In this document: positions 11,198 to 18,841 of the stretch, in pieces
Numbering within the stretch: the first letter of the stretch is position 1
How the letters are laid out: each line of letters starts with the position of its first letter
DNA from: Haloarcula amylolytica JCM 13557
GTDB lineage: Archaea > Halobacteriota > Halobacteria > Halobacteriales > Haloarculaceae
NCBI RefSeq assembly: GCF_000336615.1
Contig: NZ_AOLW01000015.1
Location: forward strand, 51,345-105,275
Reading direction: 5' to 3'
Length of the DNA stretch: 53,931 nucleotides
The notes under the pieces: generated by a model
Database searches by the model: none
Seen by the model: only the letters and a program-made list of their open reading frames with translations
What the model was told of the DNA's origin: nothing
Made by a program: the position numbers and the translations under genes

Positions 11198-11644
11198 ATG
11201 AATTGCCGAGTTGTTGTCGAGGCCGCAGTCCCAGTGTACGACGTGGCATCTGCGGACGAGGCAGTTCGCATCGCCATCTCGAAGACGGGGGAAATGCTGA
11301 ACCCCGACCTCAACTACGTCGAGATCAACATGGGCGACCGGCACTGCCCGCACTGCGGCGAGACACTGGAACCGGCTTTTCTCGCGGCCGATGAGAGTCT
11401 CGTCGCACTCGAACTGGAGATGACCGTGTTCAACGTCGAACGGGACGAACACGCCGCCAGAATCGCCCGCAAGGAGATCGGGCAACGGCTCGAGAACATC
11501 CCGCTCGACGTGCTCGAAATCGAGGAGATCCCGGAGGAGTCTGCCGAAACGACGGACGACGAGTCTTCATCGACAGAGTCGACAGCTGAGGCCGACGACT
11601 CGGACGACGTATTACCCGAGTTCGAGGAATTAATCGACGAGTAA
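11198..11644 (+). CDS. UPF0212 / DUF555 family protein
   Basis: 148 aa. Begins MNCRVVVEAAVPVYDVASAD and carries one zinc-knuckle-like pair in MGDRHCPHCGETLEP (about residues 47-61). The conserved block LELEMTVFNVERDEHAARIA follows, then KEIGQRLENIPLDVLEIEEI. This is the archaeal UPF0212 family, of unknown function. The last 35 residues are an acidic Ser/Thr/Glu/Asp tail, probably a halophile extension. The ATG at 11198 gives the family's usual start; the frame continues upstream to 11084 with unrelated residues. Monocistronic, with convergent small genes downstream. Confidence 0.9.
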   Translation: MNCRVVVEAAVPVYDVASADEAVRIAISKTGEMLNPDLNYVEINMGDRHCPHCGETLEPAFLAADESLVALELEMTVFNVERDEHAARIARKEIGQRLENIPLDVLEIEEIPEESAETTDDESSSTESTAEADDSDDVLPEFEELIDE

Positions 11645-11782
11645 GCCCAGCCACCGAGCAACAGGGCTGTCTCTGTTCAACACCCTCGACGTATTCTGTC
11701 TATGATATGTATCCGACAGCCGTTATACAGCCACTAATGGCATTGCTCGTCGGGAGAACTGCGTAGAAACGACGGAGAACTG

Positions 11783-12019
11783 TTAGTCCGCGGCGGCAGA
11801 AACAGGCTCTTTGGTCTCGTCAGCCATCTCGGAGGCAATACCGTCAGCAATCGCAAAGACAGCGGCCTTGTGGTCTGTTTTCGACTTGTGAATCGATGTC
11901 GGCTTGACGCCCAGTTCCTCGTATTCGTCGTGGTCCACTTCTGTCCCGGATTCGGCTTCGTAGTGGTTCTGTACCTGTGCAAGCAGGCCGTGAAGGTGGA
12001 TGAGCTCCTGCTTTTTCAT
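11783..12019 (-). CDS. UPF0058 family protein
   Basis: 78 aa. Begins MKKQELIHLHGLLAQVQNHY, the characteristic start of archaeal UPF0058 proteins. It continues with a conserved IHKSKTDHKAAVFAIADGIA helix and a short alanine/acid tail. Predicted all-helical and soluble; function unknown. The start at 12019 was chosen because a TATA-like TACTATAAC lies about 30 bases upstream on the minus strand (near 12045-12053). It converges with the UPF0212 gene over a 138-base gap. Confidence 0.85.
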   Translation of the reverse strand: MKKQELIHLHGLLAQVQNHYEAESGTEVDHDEYEELGVKPTSIHKSKTDHKAAVFAIADGIASEMADETKEPVSAAAD

Positions 12020-12511
12020 AGTCAACCCAAGGTAACAACTCGAAGGTTATAGTACTACTCTGATGAAGGTTAACACACGTCTCTGCCAGTAATACGTAAT
12101 AGTTTATGCATAATTCGCGGTGCGAAGTATATTCTATGTATTTTACACTAAATTTTACCATTTCCCTAAACACGTCGTCGTGTTCGGTACGGGTGTCTAC
12201 GGTTGGTTCCCAAGATTATGGGCTGTATATGTCTCCATCGGTATGGACCAAATGCCTCCGTCGGTCCGACTATGCTGTCTCCGAAACCGATACTGGTCTC
12301 ACGGTGCGCGACGGTGGCGACATCGAACTCCGATTGCGGGCCTGAACACGGAATATCTCGACCGATTGACCGATGTGCCAAGTCAAGTGTCTTCGTGCGC
12401 TATCTGGGGTATGCACACGACACGGTGGCAGCCTACGGCAGGCGGGCGAACGGGAAGAGAAACCGACTGCACGGGCATGACAGGGTACAGCCGGCGACCG
12501 GGAGGAGAGCG
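12020..12511. other. Intergenic stretch with one possible tiny ORF
   Basis: About 490 bases between divergent genes. The part nearest 12019 is AT-rich. A 38-codon ORF from the ATG at 12229 to a TGA at 12345 has a believable C-terminus (SDYAVSETDTGLTVRDGG, then DIELRLRA), which reads like a beta-strand fragment of a protein rather than random translation. Its upstream half is not protein-like, so it may be a gene remnant. No RNA gene or repeat was recognised. Confidence 0.4.
12501..12505 (+). promoter_or_regulatory. Ribosome binding site for the esterase gene
   Basis: GGAGG lies 6 bases before the ATG at 12512. Shine-Dalgarno sequences are uncommon among the genes here, so this one decides the start. 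Confidence 0.6.
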
Positions 12512-13150
12512 ATGAGCGGCCCTCATCAGGGCCAGCAACTCGTGACTGCGGGAACCGCGCTACCGGAGGCGAGCGCGGCGGCAGTGCTGGTCCACGGCCG
12601 GGGTGCGACTGCCCGGAGCATCGTCCAGATGGGGGCAGAGTTCCAACAGGACGGGCTGGCGTTGCTCGCCCCACAGGCCGCGCGGAACACCTGGTACCCT
12701 AACTCCTTCCTCTCGCCGGTCGAGCAGAACGAACCCGGGCGGACATCGGGACTGCAGGCTATCGAGGACGCCGTCACGAAGGCCGAGGAAGCCGGGATAC
12801 CAACCGATCGTGTGCTCGTCCTGGGCTTCTCCCAGGGGGCCTGTCTCGCGAGCGAGTTCGTCGCCCGTAACCCGCAGCGCTACGGCGGGCTCGTGGCTCT
12901 CAGTGGTGGCCTCATCGGCGAGACCATCGACGAGAGCGAGTACGAGGGCGACATCGAGGAAACGCCGGTGTTCCTGGGCTGTAGCGACGTCGATCCGCAT
13001 ATCCCCGAAGAGCGCGTTCACGTCACGGCCTCGGTCTTCGAGCAACTGAACGGGGACGTGGAGGAACGCATCTATGAGGGGATGGGCCACGGCGTGAACG
13101 AGGACGAACTGGCGTACGTCTCGTCGCTGGCCGCCACCCTCGTCAATTAG
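12512..13150 (+). CDS. Alpha/beta hydrolase, phospholipase/carboxylesterase family
   Basis: 212 aa. The YpfH/LYPLA-type esterase fold is recognised by AAVLVHGRGATARSIVQM near the start (oxyanion HGRG), the nucleophile elbow LGFSQGACLASEF (Ser in GFSQG near 108), the acid region GCSDVDPHIPEERV and the catalytic His in YEGMGHGVNEDEL close to the C-terminus. It should hydrolyse short acyl or thio esters in the cytoplasm; the substrate cannot be told. The frame stays open back to 12203, but the Shine-Dalgarno GGAGG and the homologous start both favour 12512. Confidence 0.88.
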   Translation: MSGPHQGQQLVTAGTALPEASAAAVLVHGRGATARSIVQMGAEFQQDGLALLAPQAARNTWYPNSFLSPVEQNEPGRTSGLQAIEDAVTKAEEAGIPTDRVLVLGFSQGACLASEFVARNPQRYGGLVALSGGLIGETIDESEYEGDIEETPVFLGCSDVDPHIPEERVHVTASVFEQLNGDVEERIYEGMGHGVNEDELAYVSSLAATLVN

Positions 13151-13258
13151 GCAGTCCGAGCGTTGGTTCGTACACCGAGATAGCCTCGCTGAGCGTGCCA
13201 ACAGGGAGTTACCGGCCCCTCACCGCGAGACTTAGTGATTGGAAAGACTACACATGGC

Positions 13259-14374
13259 ATGGACCTTTCCCGCCGACGGCTTCTCGCGACGGTTGGAGCC
13301 GGTGTGACACTCGGCGGCGCAGGCTGCGCGGGAGATGACGGCTCGACTACTGGGCCGAGTTCAGTGGCCGGGTCCGGCAGCGGAATCGGGACGCCATCGA
13401 CGGCCACCGATCGAGGTGACGGGTCGAAGCCACCGACGGCTGATGGTCGCCTGCATCTAGACTACGAGATCGGGACGCTCGAAGAGAAGATCGTCAGCGG
13501 CGGCGTTCGTAAAGACGGTATTCCGTCCATCGACGACCCGACGTTCGCCGAGACGCCTCCAGAGATACTGGCTCCGGACGACCCAGTGTTCGGCGTGGTC
13601 CGCGACGGGGAGGCGAAAGCCTATCCGCAGTACATTCTCGTCCACCACGAAATCGTGAACGACACCGTCGCCGGCGACCCCGTCGCTGTGACGTACTGTC
13701 CGCTGACGGGCACCGCACAGGGCTTTGAGCGCGGCCCGGTGGAGTTCGGCGTCTCCGGTCGACTGGTGAACTCGAACCTGACGATGTACGACCGGGGCAC
13801 CGACAGCTGGTGGCCACAGATGCTCGCGACGGCAATTACAGGCCCACTAACTGGCGAGTCGTTGCGGGAGTTCCGGGTCACTTGGACGACGTGGGACCGC
13901 TGGTCCAGTACCTATCCGGAAACGACCGTTCTGACCGAGGATACCGGCTTCTCGCGGCGCTACGGCACTGATCCATACGGCCAGTACAACGAGAAACGCG
14001 GCTACTATTCGAGCACTCGGACGCTGTTTGAGCCACTGCAGGGCGACAGCCGCGCACACCCAAAGGCCGTCGTCATCGGGACCCGGACGGAGACGGGGAC
14101 GGTGGCCTTCGACAAGGAGACGTTACTGAACCAGCGCGTGTTGACCGGCAACATCGGCGACACGCCGTACGTCGCCGTCGCCGACACCGACCTCACAACG
14201 GGCTACGTGTACGCGAACCCGGAGTCAGCGGCGGTCGAGGCGGCGGACGACGGCTACACGCTCGACGGGACCACACACGAGGCCGATTCCCTTCCGCTGG
14301 ACCGCTCGCTGGCCTTCGACGCCATGTGGTTCGCCTGGGCCGGCTTCTATCCGGGGAGTGCGTATGTCGACTGA
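13259..14374 (+). CDS. Tat-exported DUF3179 lipoprotein
   Basis: 371 aa. The signal peptide has a twin-arginine motif (SRRRLLATVGAG) and a lipobox ending at Cys23 (LGGAGC), so the product should be folded in the cytoplasm, exported by Tat and lipid-anchored. A Ser/Gly/Thr linker follows. The mature part is a DUF3179 domain: EAKAYPQYILVHHEIVND, VAVTYCPLTGTAQGF (with the family's conserved Cys) and NLTMYDRGTDSWWPQ. The family's function is unknown; the conserved Cys and His suggest metal or cofactor handling, which is inference. Its last 11 bases overlap the start of the next gene, a membrane protein, so the two are coupled. Confidence 0.9.
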   Translation: MDLSRRRLLATVGAGVTLGGAGCAGDDGSTTGPSSVAGSGSGIGTPSTATDRGDGSKPPTADGRLHLDYEIGTLEEKIVSGGVRKDGIPSIDDPTFAETPPEILAPDDPVFGVVRDGEAKAYPQYILVHHEIVNDTVAGDPVAVTYCPLTGTAQGFERGPVEFGVSGRLVNSNLTMYDRGTDSWWPQMLATAITGPLTGESLREFRVTWTTWDRWSSTYPETTVLTEDTGFSRRYGTDPYGQYNEKRGYYSSTRTLFEPLQGDSRAHPKAVVIGTRTETGTVAFDKETLLNQRVLTGNIGDTPYVAVADTDLTTGYVYANPESAAVEAADDGYTLDGTTHEADSLPLDRSLAFDAMWFAWAGFYPGSAYVD

Positions 14375-14966
14375 TAGTGTAGCCGACGGGGCCAGTGTGT
14401 CCGCTCGCATCGAACGCTTGCTTCGGCACACTGCGGTTGCGGTCCGGGGAGCGCTCACCCGCCGCGACGGTCAGTTGCTTCTGGGTGTGTCTGGACTGGC
14501 GTACTTCCTGCTGTACCTCGCTGGTCTCAGACACCTCGGTTTCGGCCCAGCCGGCTACGAGGTTTCTGTCGTCAGTAACCCGCTTACCCGTGCGTTCCGG
14601 CAGGTCGGGCCGTTTCAGTGGGAACCGATTGCACTGGTCGTCGTCGGCCCAGTCGAACTACTCGTCTCGCCGCTGAACGTGCTTCTCGGTGCCGTCCTGG
14701 CATCGCTGGTCGGACTCAACCTCGCTGTCTCTGTCGTCGCGTGGCGCGGCCCATCGGCCTGCCGTCTCGGCCCGGGTGCAGGGGCTGTGTCGGGGTTGCC
14801 GGGACTGCTCTCCGGATTCGCCTGCTGTGGCCCCACTATCCTGCTCGTCGTCGGCGTGCAGGCGAGCGCTGGGCTTCTCTCGCTGTTCCAGTGGCTCCTC
14901 CCGATCACTGTCGTGGCACTGCTCGGAACCCTTCTCTGGGTCGGCAGCCGAGTCGAGCCAGCGTGA
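14364..14966 (+). CDS. Integral membrane protein with a CCGP motif
   Basis: 200 aa, four to five membrane helices: about 39-57 (LLLGVSGLAYFLLYLAG), 90-108, 109-127, 140-165 and 172-192. The motif FACCGPTILLVVG sits in the fourth helix, and Cys also occurs in PSACRLGPG. A Cys-Cys-Gly-Pro in a membrane helix recalls metal or thiol transfer proteins, but I do not recognise the family with certainty. The ATG at 14364 overlaps the DUF3179 gene by 11 bases. The pair likely forms one membrane unit: an outside lipoprotein plus a membrane partner. No cytoplasmic domain is visible. Confidence 0.75.
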   Translation: MSTDSVADGASVSARIERLLRHTAVAVRGALTRRDGQLLLGVSGLAYFLLYLAGLRHLGFGPAGYEVSVVSNPLTRAFRQVGPFQWEPIALVVVGPVELLVSPLNVLLGAVLASLVGLNLAVSVVAWRGPSACRLGPGAGAVSGLPGLLSGFACCGPTILLVVGVQASAGLLSLFQWLLPITVVALLGTLLWVGSRVEPA

Positions 14967-14997
14967 CAGGCGACGTAGATTGTTCCTACTACCGGGG

Positions 14998-15021
14998 GGT
15001 AGCTAGTAACTACAGGCTACC
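14998..15021 (+). terminator. Hairpin after the membrane-protein gene
   Basis: GGTAGC (14998-15003) and GCTACC (15016-15021) form a 6-base stem with a 12-base loop, 32 bases after the preceding stop. A T6 run lies at 15043-15048. The combination could end transcription of the DUF3179 operon or be part of the control region of the next one. Confidence 0.35.
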
Positions 15022-15045
15022 GGCCCAGGTAGCGGTTGGAACTTT

Positions 15046-15075
15046 TTTCCCTCGATTTGAGGGAAACATATAATT
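15046..15075 (+). promoter_or_regulatory. Promoter with an inverted-repeat operator for the vWA-kinase-phosphatase cluster
   Basis: TTTCCCTC (15046-15053) and GAGGGAAA (15059-15066) form a perfect 8-base inverted repeat with a 5-base spacer. It directly abuts a TATA box (ACATATAAT, about 15067-15075) that lies 25-33 bases before the ATG at 15100. A protein bound to the repeat would cover the BRE/TATA region, so it is a good candidate operator. Confidence 0.55.
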
Positions 15076-15099
15076 ACTCCGTACGACCCATCTACCAGT

Positions 15100-16284
15100 A
15101 TGACCGCTACTGTCGTGAGCGAGGTCAACCGACCCTACGTGCCGACGGGCGGGGCGAAACTGACCGCTGAGATCGAAGTCGAGCCCGGACGGTTGGAGGA
15201 GCCACCCACGCGACAGATTGCTCTCTGTATCGACGCGAGTGGATCGATGGCCGGCGAAGACATCGAACAGGCCCGCGCTGGCGCTGAATGGGTGTTCGGG
15301 CTACTCGACGAGGACGATTACATCTCGATCATCGCCTTCGACAACGAGGTCACGACGGTTCTTGCACCGACCCGGTGGGGGACTATTTCGCGTGAAACGG
15401 CAGTGGACGCGGTCGCTGACATCTCCGCTGGCGGGGGCACCGATATGTACAGCGGCCTGCTGGAAGCGAAGGCGTCCCTGCAGGATCTGCCGACAGACGA
15501 CAACACGGCTCGGCGGGTCCTGCTCCTCTCTGATGGGAAGGACAACTCCCACGACCCGGAAGCGTTCGGGACGCTAGCACGCGAAATCGACACCGAGGGC
15601 ATCAGAATCAAGGCGGCTGGTATCGGGAGCGACTACCGCGAGGAAACCATTCGGACGCTCGGTACCGTCGCCCGCGGCGAATGGACACACCTGGACGCCG
15701 CCGGTGACATCGAGTCGTTCTTCGGCGACGCAGTCGAGGAGGCCGGGACCGTCGTCGCTCCCGACGCCCGTCTCGAACTCGACGTGGCCGACGGCGTCGA
15801 GGTGAGCGAAGTGTACCGTTCGCTGCCACAGACTCAGTCTGTAGACCCCAACTGGGAGGACAACGCGGCTGTCGTGCCGCTGCCCGACCTGCTTGAGCGG
15901 GAGACCCAGCGAGTCGTGCTGAAGATACACGCGCCGGCCAACGACCCGCAAGACGCCGTGTCCGTGGCGGATGTCACGCTGCACGCTGGCGGCGAGACGA
16001 CGCGGGAATCGATCACCGTCGACTACACCGACGACGAGGCGAAACTGGCCGAGCACAACGAACAGGTCGACGTGGACCACCGACAGACAGTCATCAAGAC
16101 GGAACTCGGCAAGGGCAACGTCGCCGAAGCCCAGACCCAACTGGAGCGGATGACGCGCATCCACGGCGAGGACACCGAGGCCGTCCAGACAGCCGAGCGG
16201 GAGACGCGTATCGTGATGGAGGGCGGACGCAAGGAACAGAACAAGGCGACGAAGATCGTCACTGACGAGGGCATCCAGAAGTGA
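15100..16284 (+). CDS. von Willebrand factor A domain protein (TerY-like)
   Basis: 394 aa, cytoplasmic (no signal or membrane segment). The vWA domain starts near residue 38 with a complete MIDAS: DASGSM at 45-50, the Thr in SAGGGTDMYSGL near 115, and LLLSDGKDN near 147. It is followed by a beta-rich part (about 215-310, ARLELDVADGVEVSEVYR) and a helical tail (about 325-394, VIKTELGKGNVAEAQTQLER). This layout matches soluble vWA proteins that travel with a kinase and a PP2C in bacterial TerY-P triads, where the vWA protein acts as scaffold or phosphorylation target. First gene of the cluster, 56 bases before the kinase. The role is inferred from context. Confidence 0.88.
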   Translation: MTATVVSEVNRPYVPTGGAKLTAEIEVEPGRLEEPPTRQIALCIDASGSMAGEDIEQARAGAEWVFGLLDEDDYISIIAFDNEVTTVLAPTRWGTISRETAVDAVADISAGGGTDMYSGLLEAKASLQDLPTDDNTARRVLLLSDGKDNSHDPEAFGTLAREIDTEGIRIKAAGIGSDYREETIRTLGTVARGEWTHLDAAGDIESFFGDAVEEAGTVVAPDARLELDVADGVEVSEVYRSLPQTQSVDPNWEDNAAVVPLPDLLERETQRVVLKIHAPANDPQDAVSVADVTLHAGGETTRESITVDYTDDEAKLAEHNEQVDVDHRQTVIKTELGKGNVAEAQTQLERMTRIHGEDTEAVQTAERETRIVMEGGRKEQNKATKIVTDEGIQK

Positions 16285-16340
16285 CCGCAACGACCTGCAG
16301 TGTCGGCAGGGCTGCCACTGGCCGGAGAAACGGGTGATCC

Positions 16341-17579
16341 ATGAACTGGGAACCTGAGAGCGGTGATGTCATCGCCGGCCAGTACGAACTCGAGGAATTC
16401 CTCGGCAAGGGAGGGTTCGCGAAGGCGTTCCGAGCCAGAGACACCGAGACAGGCGAGTCGGTCGCCGTCAAGTACCCCAACTACACCGAATCCCAGAACG
16501 ACCCCGACATCATCGAGGAGTATTTTAAAAAGGAGGTCGGCTCACTGGAGCGCATCCGCCGGGCCGGCGGTCACGAGAACGTGATGGACTACTACGACCA
16601 GGTCACGGAGCGTGACGTTCCGTTTCTGGTCGTCCAGCTGATCGTCGACGGGATCGAACTCGACGAAGTCATCGACCAGCACGGCCCGATCGACGACAGC
16701 GAGCAGGTCCGCCAGATCGGTATCGACCTCTGTGACGCGATGGGGTTTCTCCACGAGAACGAGATCGTCTACCGGGACCTGAAACCGGAGAACGTGATGC
16801 TCACGCCCGACATCACGCCCACACTGATCGATTTCAACACCGCGACGGGCTTCGACGCCTCCGGGGACCCTTCTTCGGGGAACACCGGGACGACGATTCT
16901 GGGGCCGTTCAAGCCCCGCGAAGTCGCCGAGGCCAGCCGCACCGACGTTCGGCAGGGTCCCTGGTCGGACGTGTATTCCATCGGGAAGATACTCCTATTC
17001 TTGCTCAAGGGGAGCGTCCCGAAGAAAGACGGCGTGAACCCGCAGGCGTTCGGGGCAGACTGCGACGATTATCTGGCCGAAATCGTCGAACGGGCCACAC
17101 AGTCACATTACCGCGACCGATACCGGAACGCGACGGTCCTCAAGGAGGTCCTCGAACGGCGCGATCCAACGCCGCCCGCGACGGCGTCGGTGACGTACAT
17201 CCAGGCTGATAGGCAGTTCACCGTCGAACCGGGCGACACTATCGGGCGACAGGGCGCGAGCGGTCCCCCGGCATCGATAACAATCGAAGACCCGCAGGGG
17301 GAGTACATCTCCTCGGTGCAGGTACAGTTCGATATCGAGGACGGCGAGTGGTCCCTCCACGACCGGAGCCTCAACGGGACGTTCGTCCAGAAAGGGGCCG
17401 GTTGGCAGCGGGTCCTCTCCGAACCCGGACGCAACCGTCTGCGCTCCGAGGGCGAGGACCCGACCGACAGACACGGCGACGTTCCACCCGAGTCAGTGAC
17501 ACTCACCGACGGCGACCTGGTGTCGCTGGTCCATCCGACCTACGGGGTCACGTTCGAGTTCCATCCGGAGGAGTCATGA
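16341..17579 (+). CDS. Ser/Thr protein kinase with C-terminal FHA-like domain
   Basis: 412 aa. The bacterial-type (Hanks) kinase domain covers about 14-280: glycine loop LGKGGFAKAF (21-30), Lys44 in VAVKYPN, helix C Glu65 in FKKEVGSL, catalytic loop VYRDLKPENVML with Asp146, and the metal-binding motif as DFN (164-166) instead of DFG. The C-terminal part (about 290-412) looks like an FHA domain: TIGRQGASG, ISSVQVQFDIEDGEWSLHD and SLNGTFVQKG. FHA domains bind phosphothreonine, so the kinase may dock on its own products. The stop overlaps the PP2C start by 4 bases (ATGA), showing tight coupling of opposing activities. No membrane segment. Confidence 0.9.
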   Translation: MNWEPESGDVIAGQYELEEFLGKGGFAKAFRARDTETGESVAVKYPNYTESQNDPDIIEEYFKKEVGSLERIRRAGGHENVMDYYDQVTERDVPFLVVQLIVDGIELDEVIDQHGPIDDSEQVRQIGIDLCDAMGFLHENEIVYRDLKPENVMLTPDITPTLIDFNTATGFDASGDPSSGNTGTTILGPFKPREVAEASRTDVRQGPWSDVYSIGKILLFLLKGSVPKKDGVNPQAFGADCDDYLAEIVERATQSHYRDRYRNATVLKEVLERRDPTPPATASVTYIQADRQFTVEPGDTIGRQGASGPPASITIEDPQGEYISSVQVQFDIEDGEWSLHDRSLNGTFVQKGAGWQRVLSEPGRNRLRSEGEDPTDRHGDVPPESVTLTDGDLVSLVHPTYGVTFEFHPEES

Positions 17580-18781
17580 GATACAGCACGAACTACGACA
17601 TCGGCGAGCGGAAGCGAGGACAGGGAATCAACGAGGACAGCGTCTCTCTGACGGTGTTCGAGGAGGGCCATCGGGACGGCTACCGCGGGCAAGACAGACC
17701 GCAGTCGCAGAACACGGCCACAGCGGACGGCGACGAGACAGCGGACGCGCCAGACGAACCATCCGATACTGAGGCGGCGGATGCCGATGACGACACGGAC
17801 ACAGCCGACGCTGAGGACGCGGATACGTCCGGCGCTGATGACAGCGGACACCCGATGAACCGCTCGGCCGGCGTGTTCGTGGTCGCCGACGGGGCTGGTG
17901 GGCACGACGCCGGCGACATCGCGTCGTACATTACGACCACTATCGTGGCTGAACAGCTTGCTCCCGTGGCGATCCGGACGGCTCGGAGCTATCCCGGTGG
18001 CTTCGATGTCGACGTGGCCCGTGATGTCCTTCCGGACCCGCCCGGAGAGCGGGAACTCGAAACTGCCGTGGCGGAGGCGATTACGGCGGCCCACCGCGAG
18101 ATCATCCGGTACGCAAACGAGACCGGGACCCAATCCTACACGACGGTCGTCGCGGGCATCTACGCCGACGGCAAACTCCACTACGGCTGGGTCGGTGATA
18201 GCCGGGCCTACGTCGTCAACAGCGCCCGCGAGACGATTTCACCGCTGACCAGAGATCACGCCGTCGTTCAGGAATGGGTCGACAACGACGAAATCGACCC
18301 CGTCGAGGCACACGTCCACCCGAACGGGAACGAGATCACCCGCGCGCTGGGCGGGTCCGGCTACGAGGACCCCGACGAGGCGACTGTCGGGGTGGACACG
18401 CGAACGGTCAGGCTGTACGCGGAGGACACGGTGTTGGCGACCAGCGACGGACTCATCGACGCACAGACCGACGCGCCGGAACTGTACGAGGAGTACGTCG
18501 ATTCGGACCACGCCGATTCAGTGGCCGAGCGTATCCGCGAAGCGGCCGTCACCGACGACGAGATCCGTGACGTGGTCCTCGATGCAGCGTCCCTCGACGC
18601 GGCGAGTCGGGAGTTCGTGTCGCTGGCAAACGACCGCGGCGGGAAGGACAACATCTCCGTGCTCCTGTTTGGCGACAGTGCACTTCCGGAAACACCGGAA
18701 AGCGGCGGGATGCCAGTTCGAGATATCGACCCTGATCTCGACATTTCCGAACGGGATACCGTTATTATGACAGACGAGTAG
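17576..18781 (+). CDS. PP2C-family protein phosphatase with an acidic insert
   Basis: 401 aa. It removes phosphate from Ser/Thr, presumably undoing the adjacent kinase. PP2C motifs: RGQGINEDSV (19-22), VVADGAGGHDAGD (metal Asp and Gly at 105-110), HYGWVGDSRAYVV, PLTRDHAVVQEW, LATSDGLID and GGKDNISVLLFG. Between the first two motifs lies an Asp/Glu/Ala/Thr low-complexity stretch of about 60 residues (35-93), placed where most PP2Cs have a short loop. A C-terminal extension of about 35 residues ends ISERDTVIMTDE. Metal ligands look complete, so it should be active. Confidence 0.9.
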   Translation: MRYSTNYDIGERKRGQGINEDSVSLTVFEEGHRDGYRGQDRPQSQNTATADGDETADAPDEPSDTEAADADDDTDTADAEDADTSGADDSGHPMNRSAGVFVVADGAGGHDAGDIASYITTTIVAEQLAPVAIRTARSYPGGFDVDVARDVLPDPPGERELETAVAEAITAAHREIIRYANETGTQSYTTVVAGIYADGKLHYGWVGDSRAYVVNSARETISPLTRDHAVVQEWVDNDEIDPVEAHVHPNGNEITRALGGSGYEDPDEATVGVDTRTVRLYAEDTVLATSDGLIDAQTDAPELYEEYVDSDHADSVAERIREAAVTDDEIRDVVLDAASLDAASREFVSLANDRGGKDNISVLLFGDSALPETPESGGMPVRDIDPDLDISERDTVIMTDE

Positions 18782-18788
18782 AGAGAAA

Positions 18789-18839
18789 GTTTCGTGGGAC
18801 AAGTATTTTATTTCTCGACTCTATAGTCTCTAACGAAAC
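18789..18839 (+). promoter_or_regulatory. Internal promoter between the PP2C and zinc-ribbon/FHA genes
   Basis: A TATA box, AGTATTTTA (18802-18810), lies about 32 bases before the ATG at 18842. It sits inside a 7-base inverted repeat, GTTTCGT (18789-18795) and ACGAAAC (18833-18839). The second half of the cluster may therefore be transcribed and controlled separately. Confidence 0.5.
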
Positions 18840-18841
18840 CC

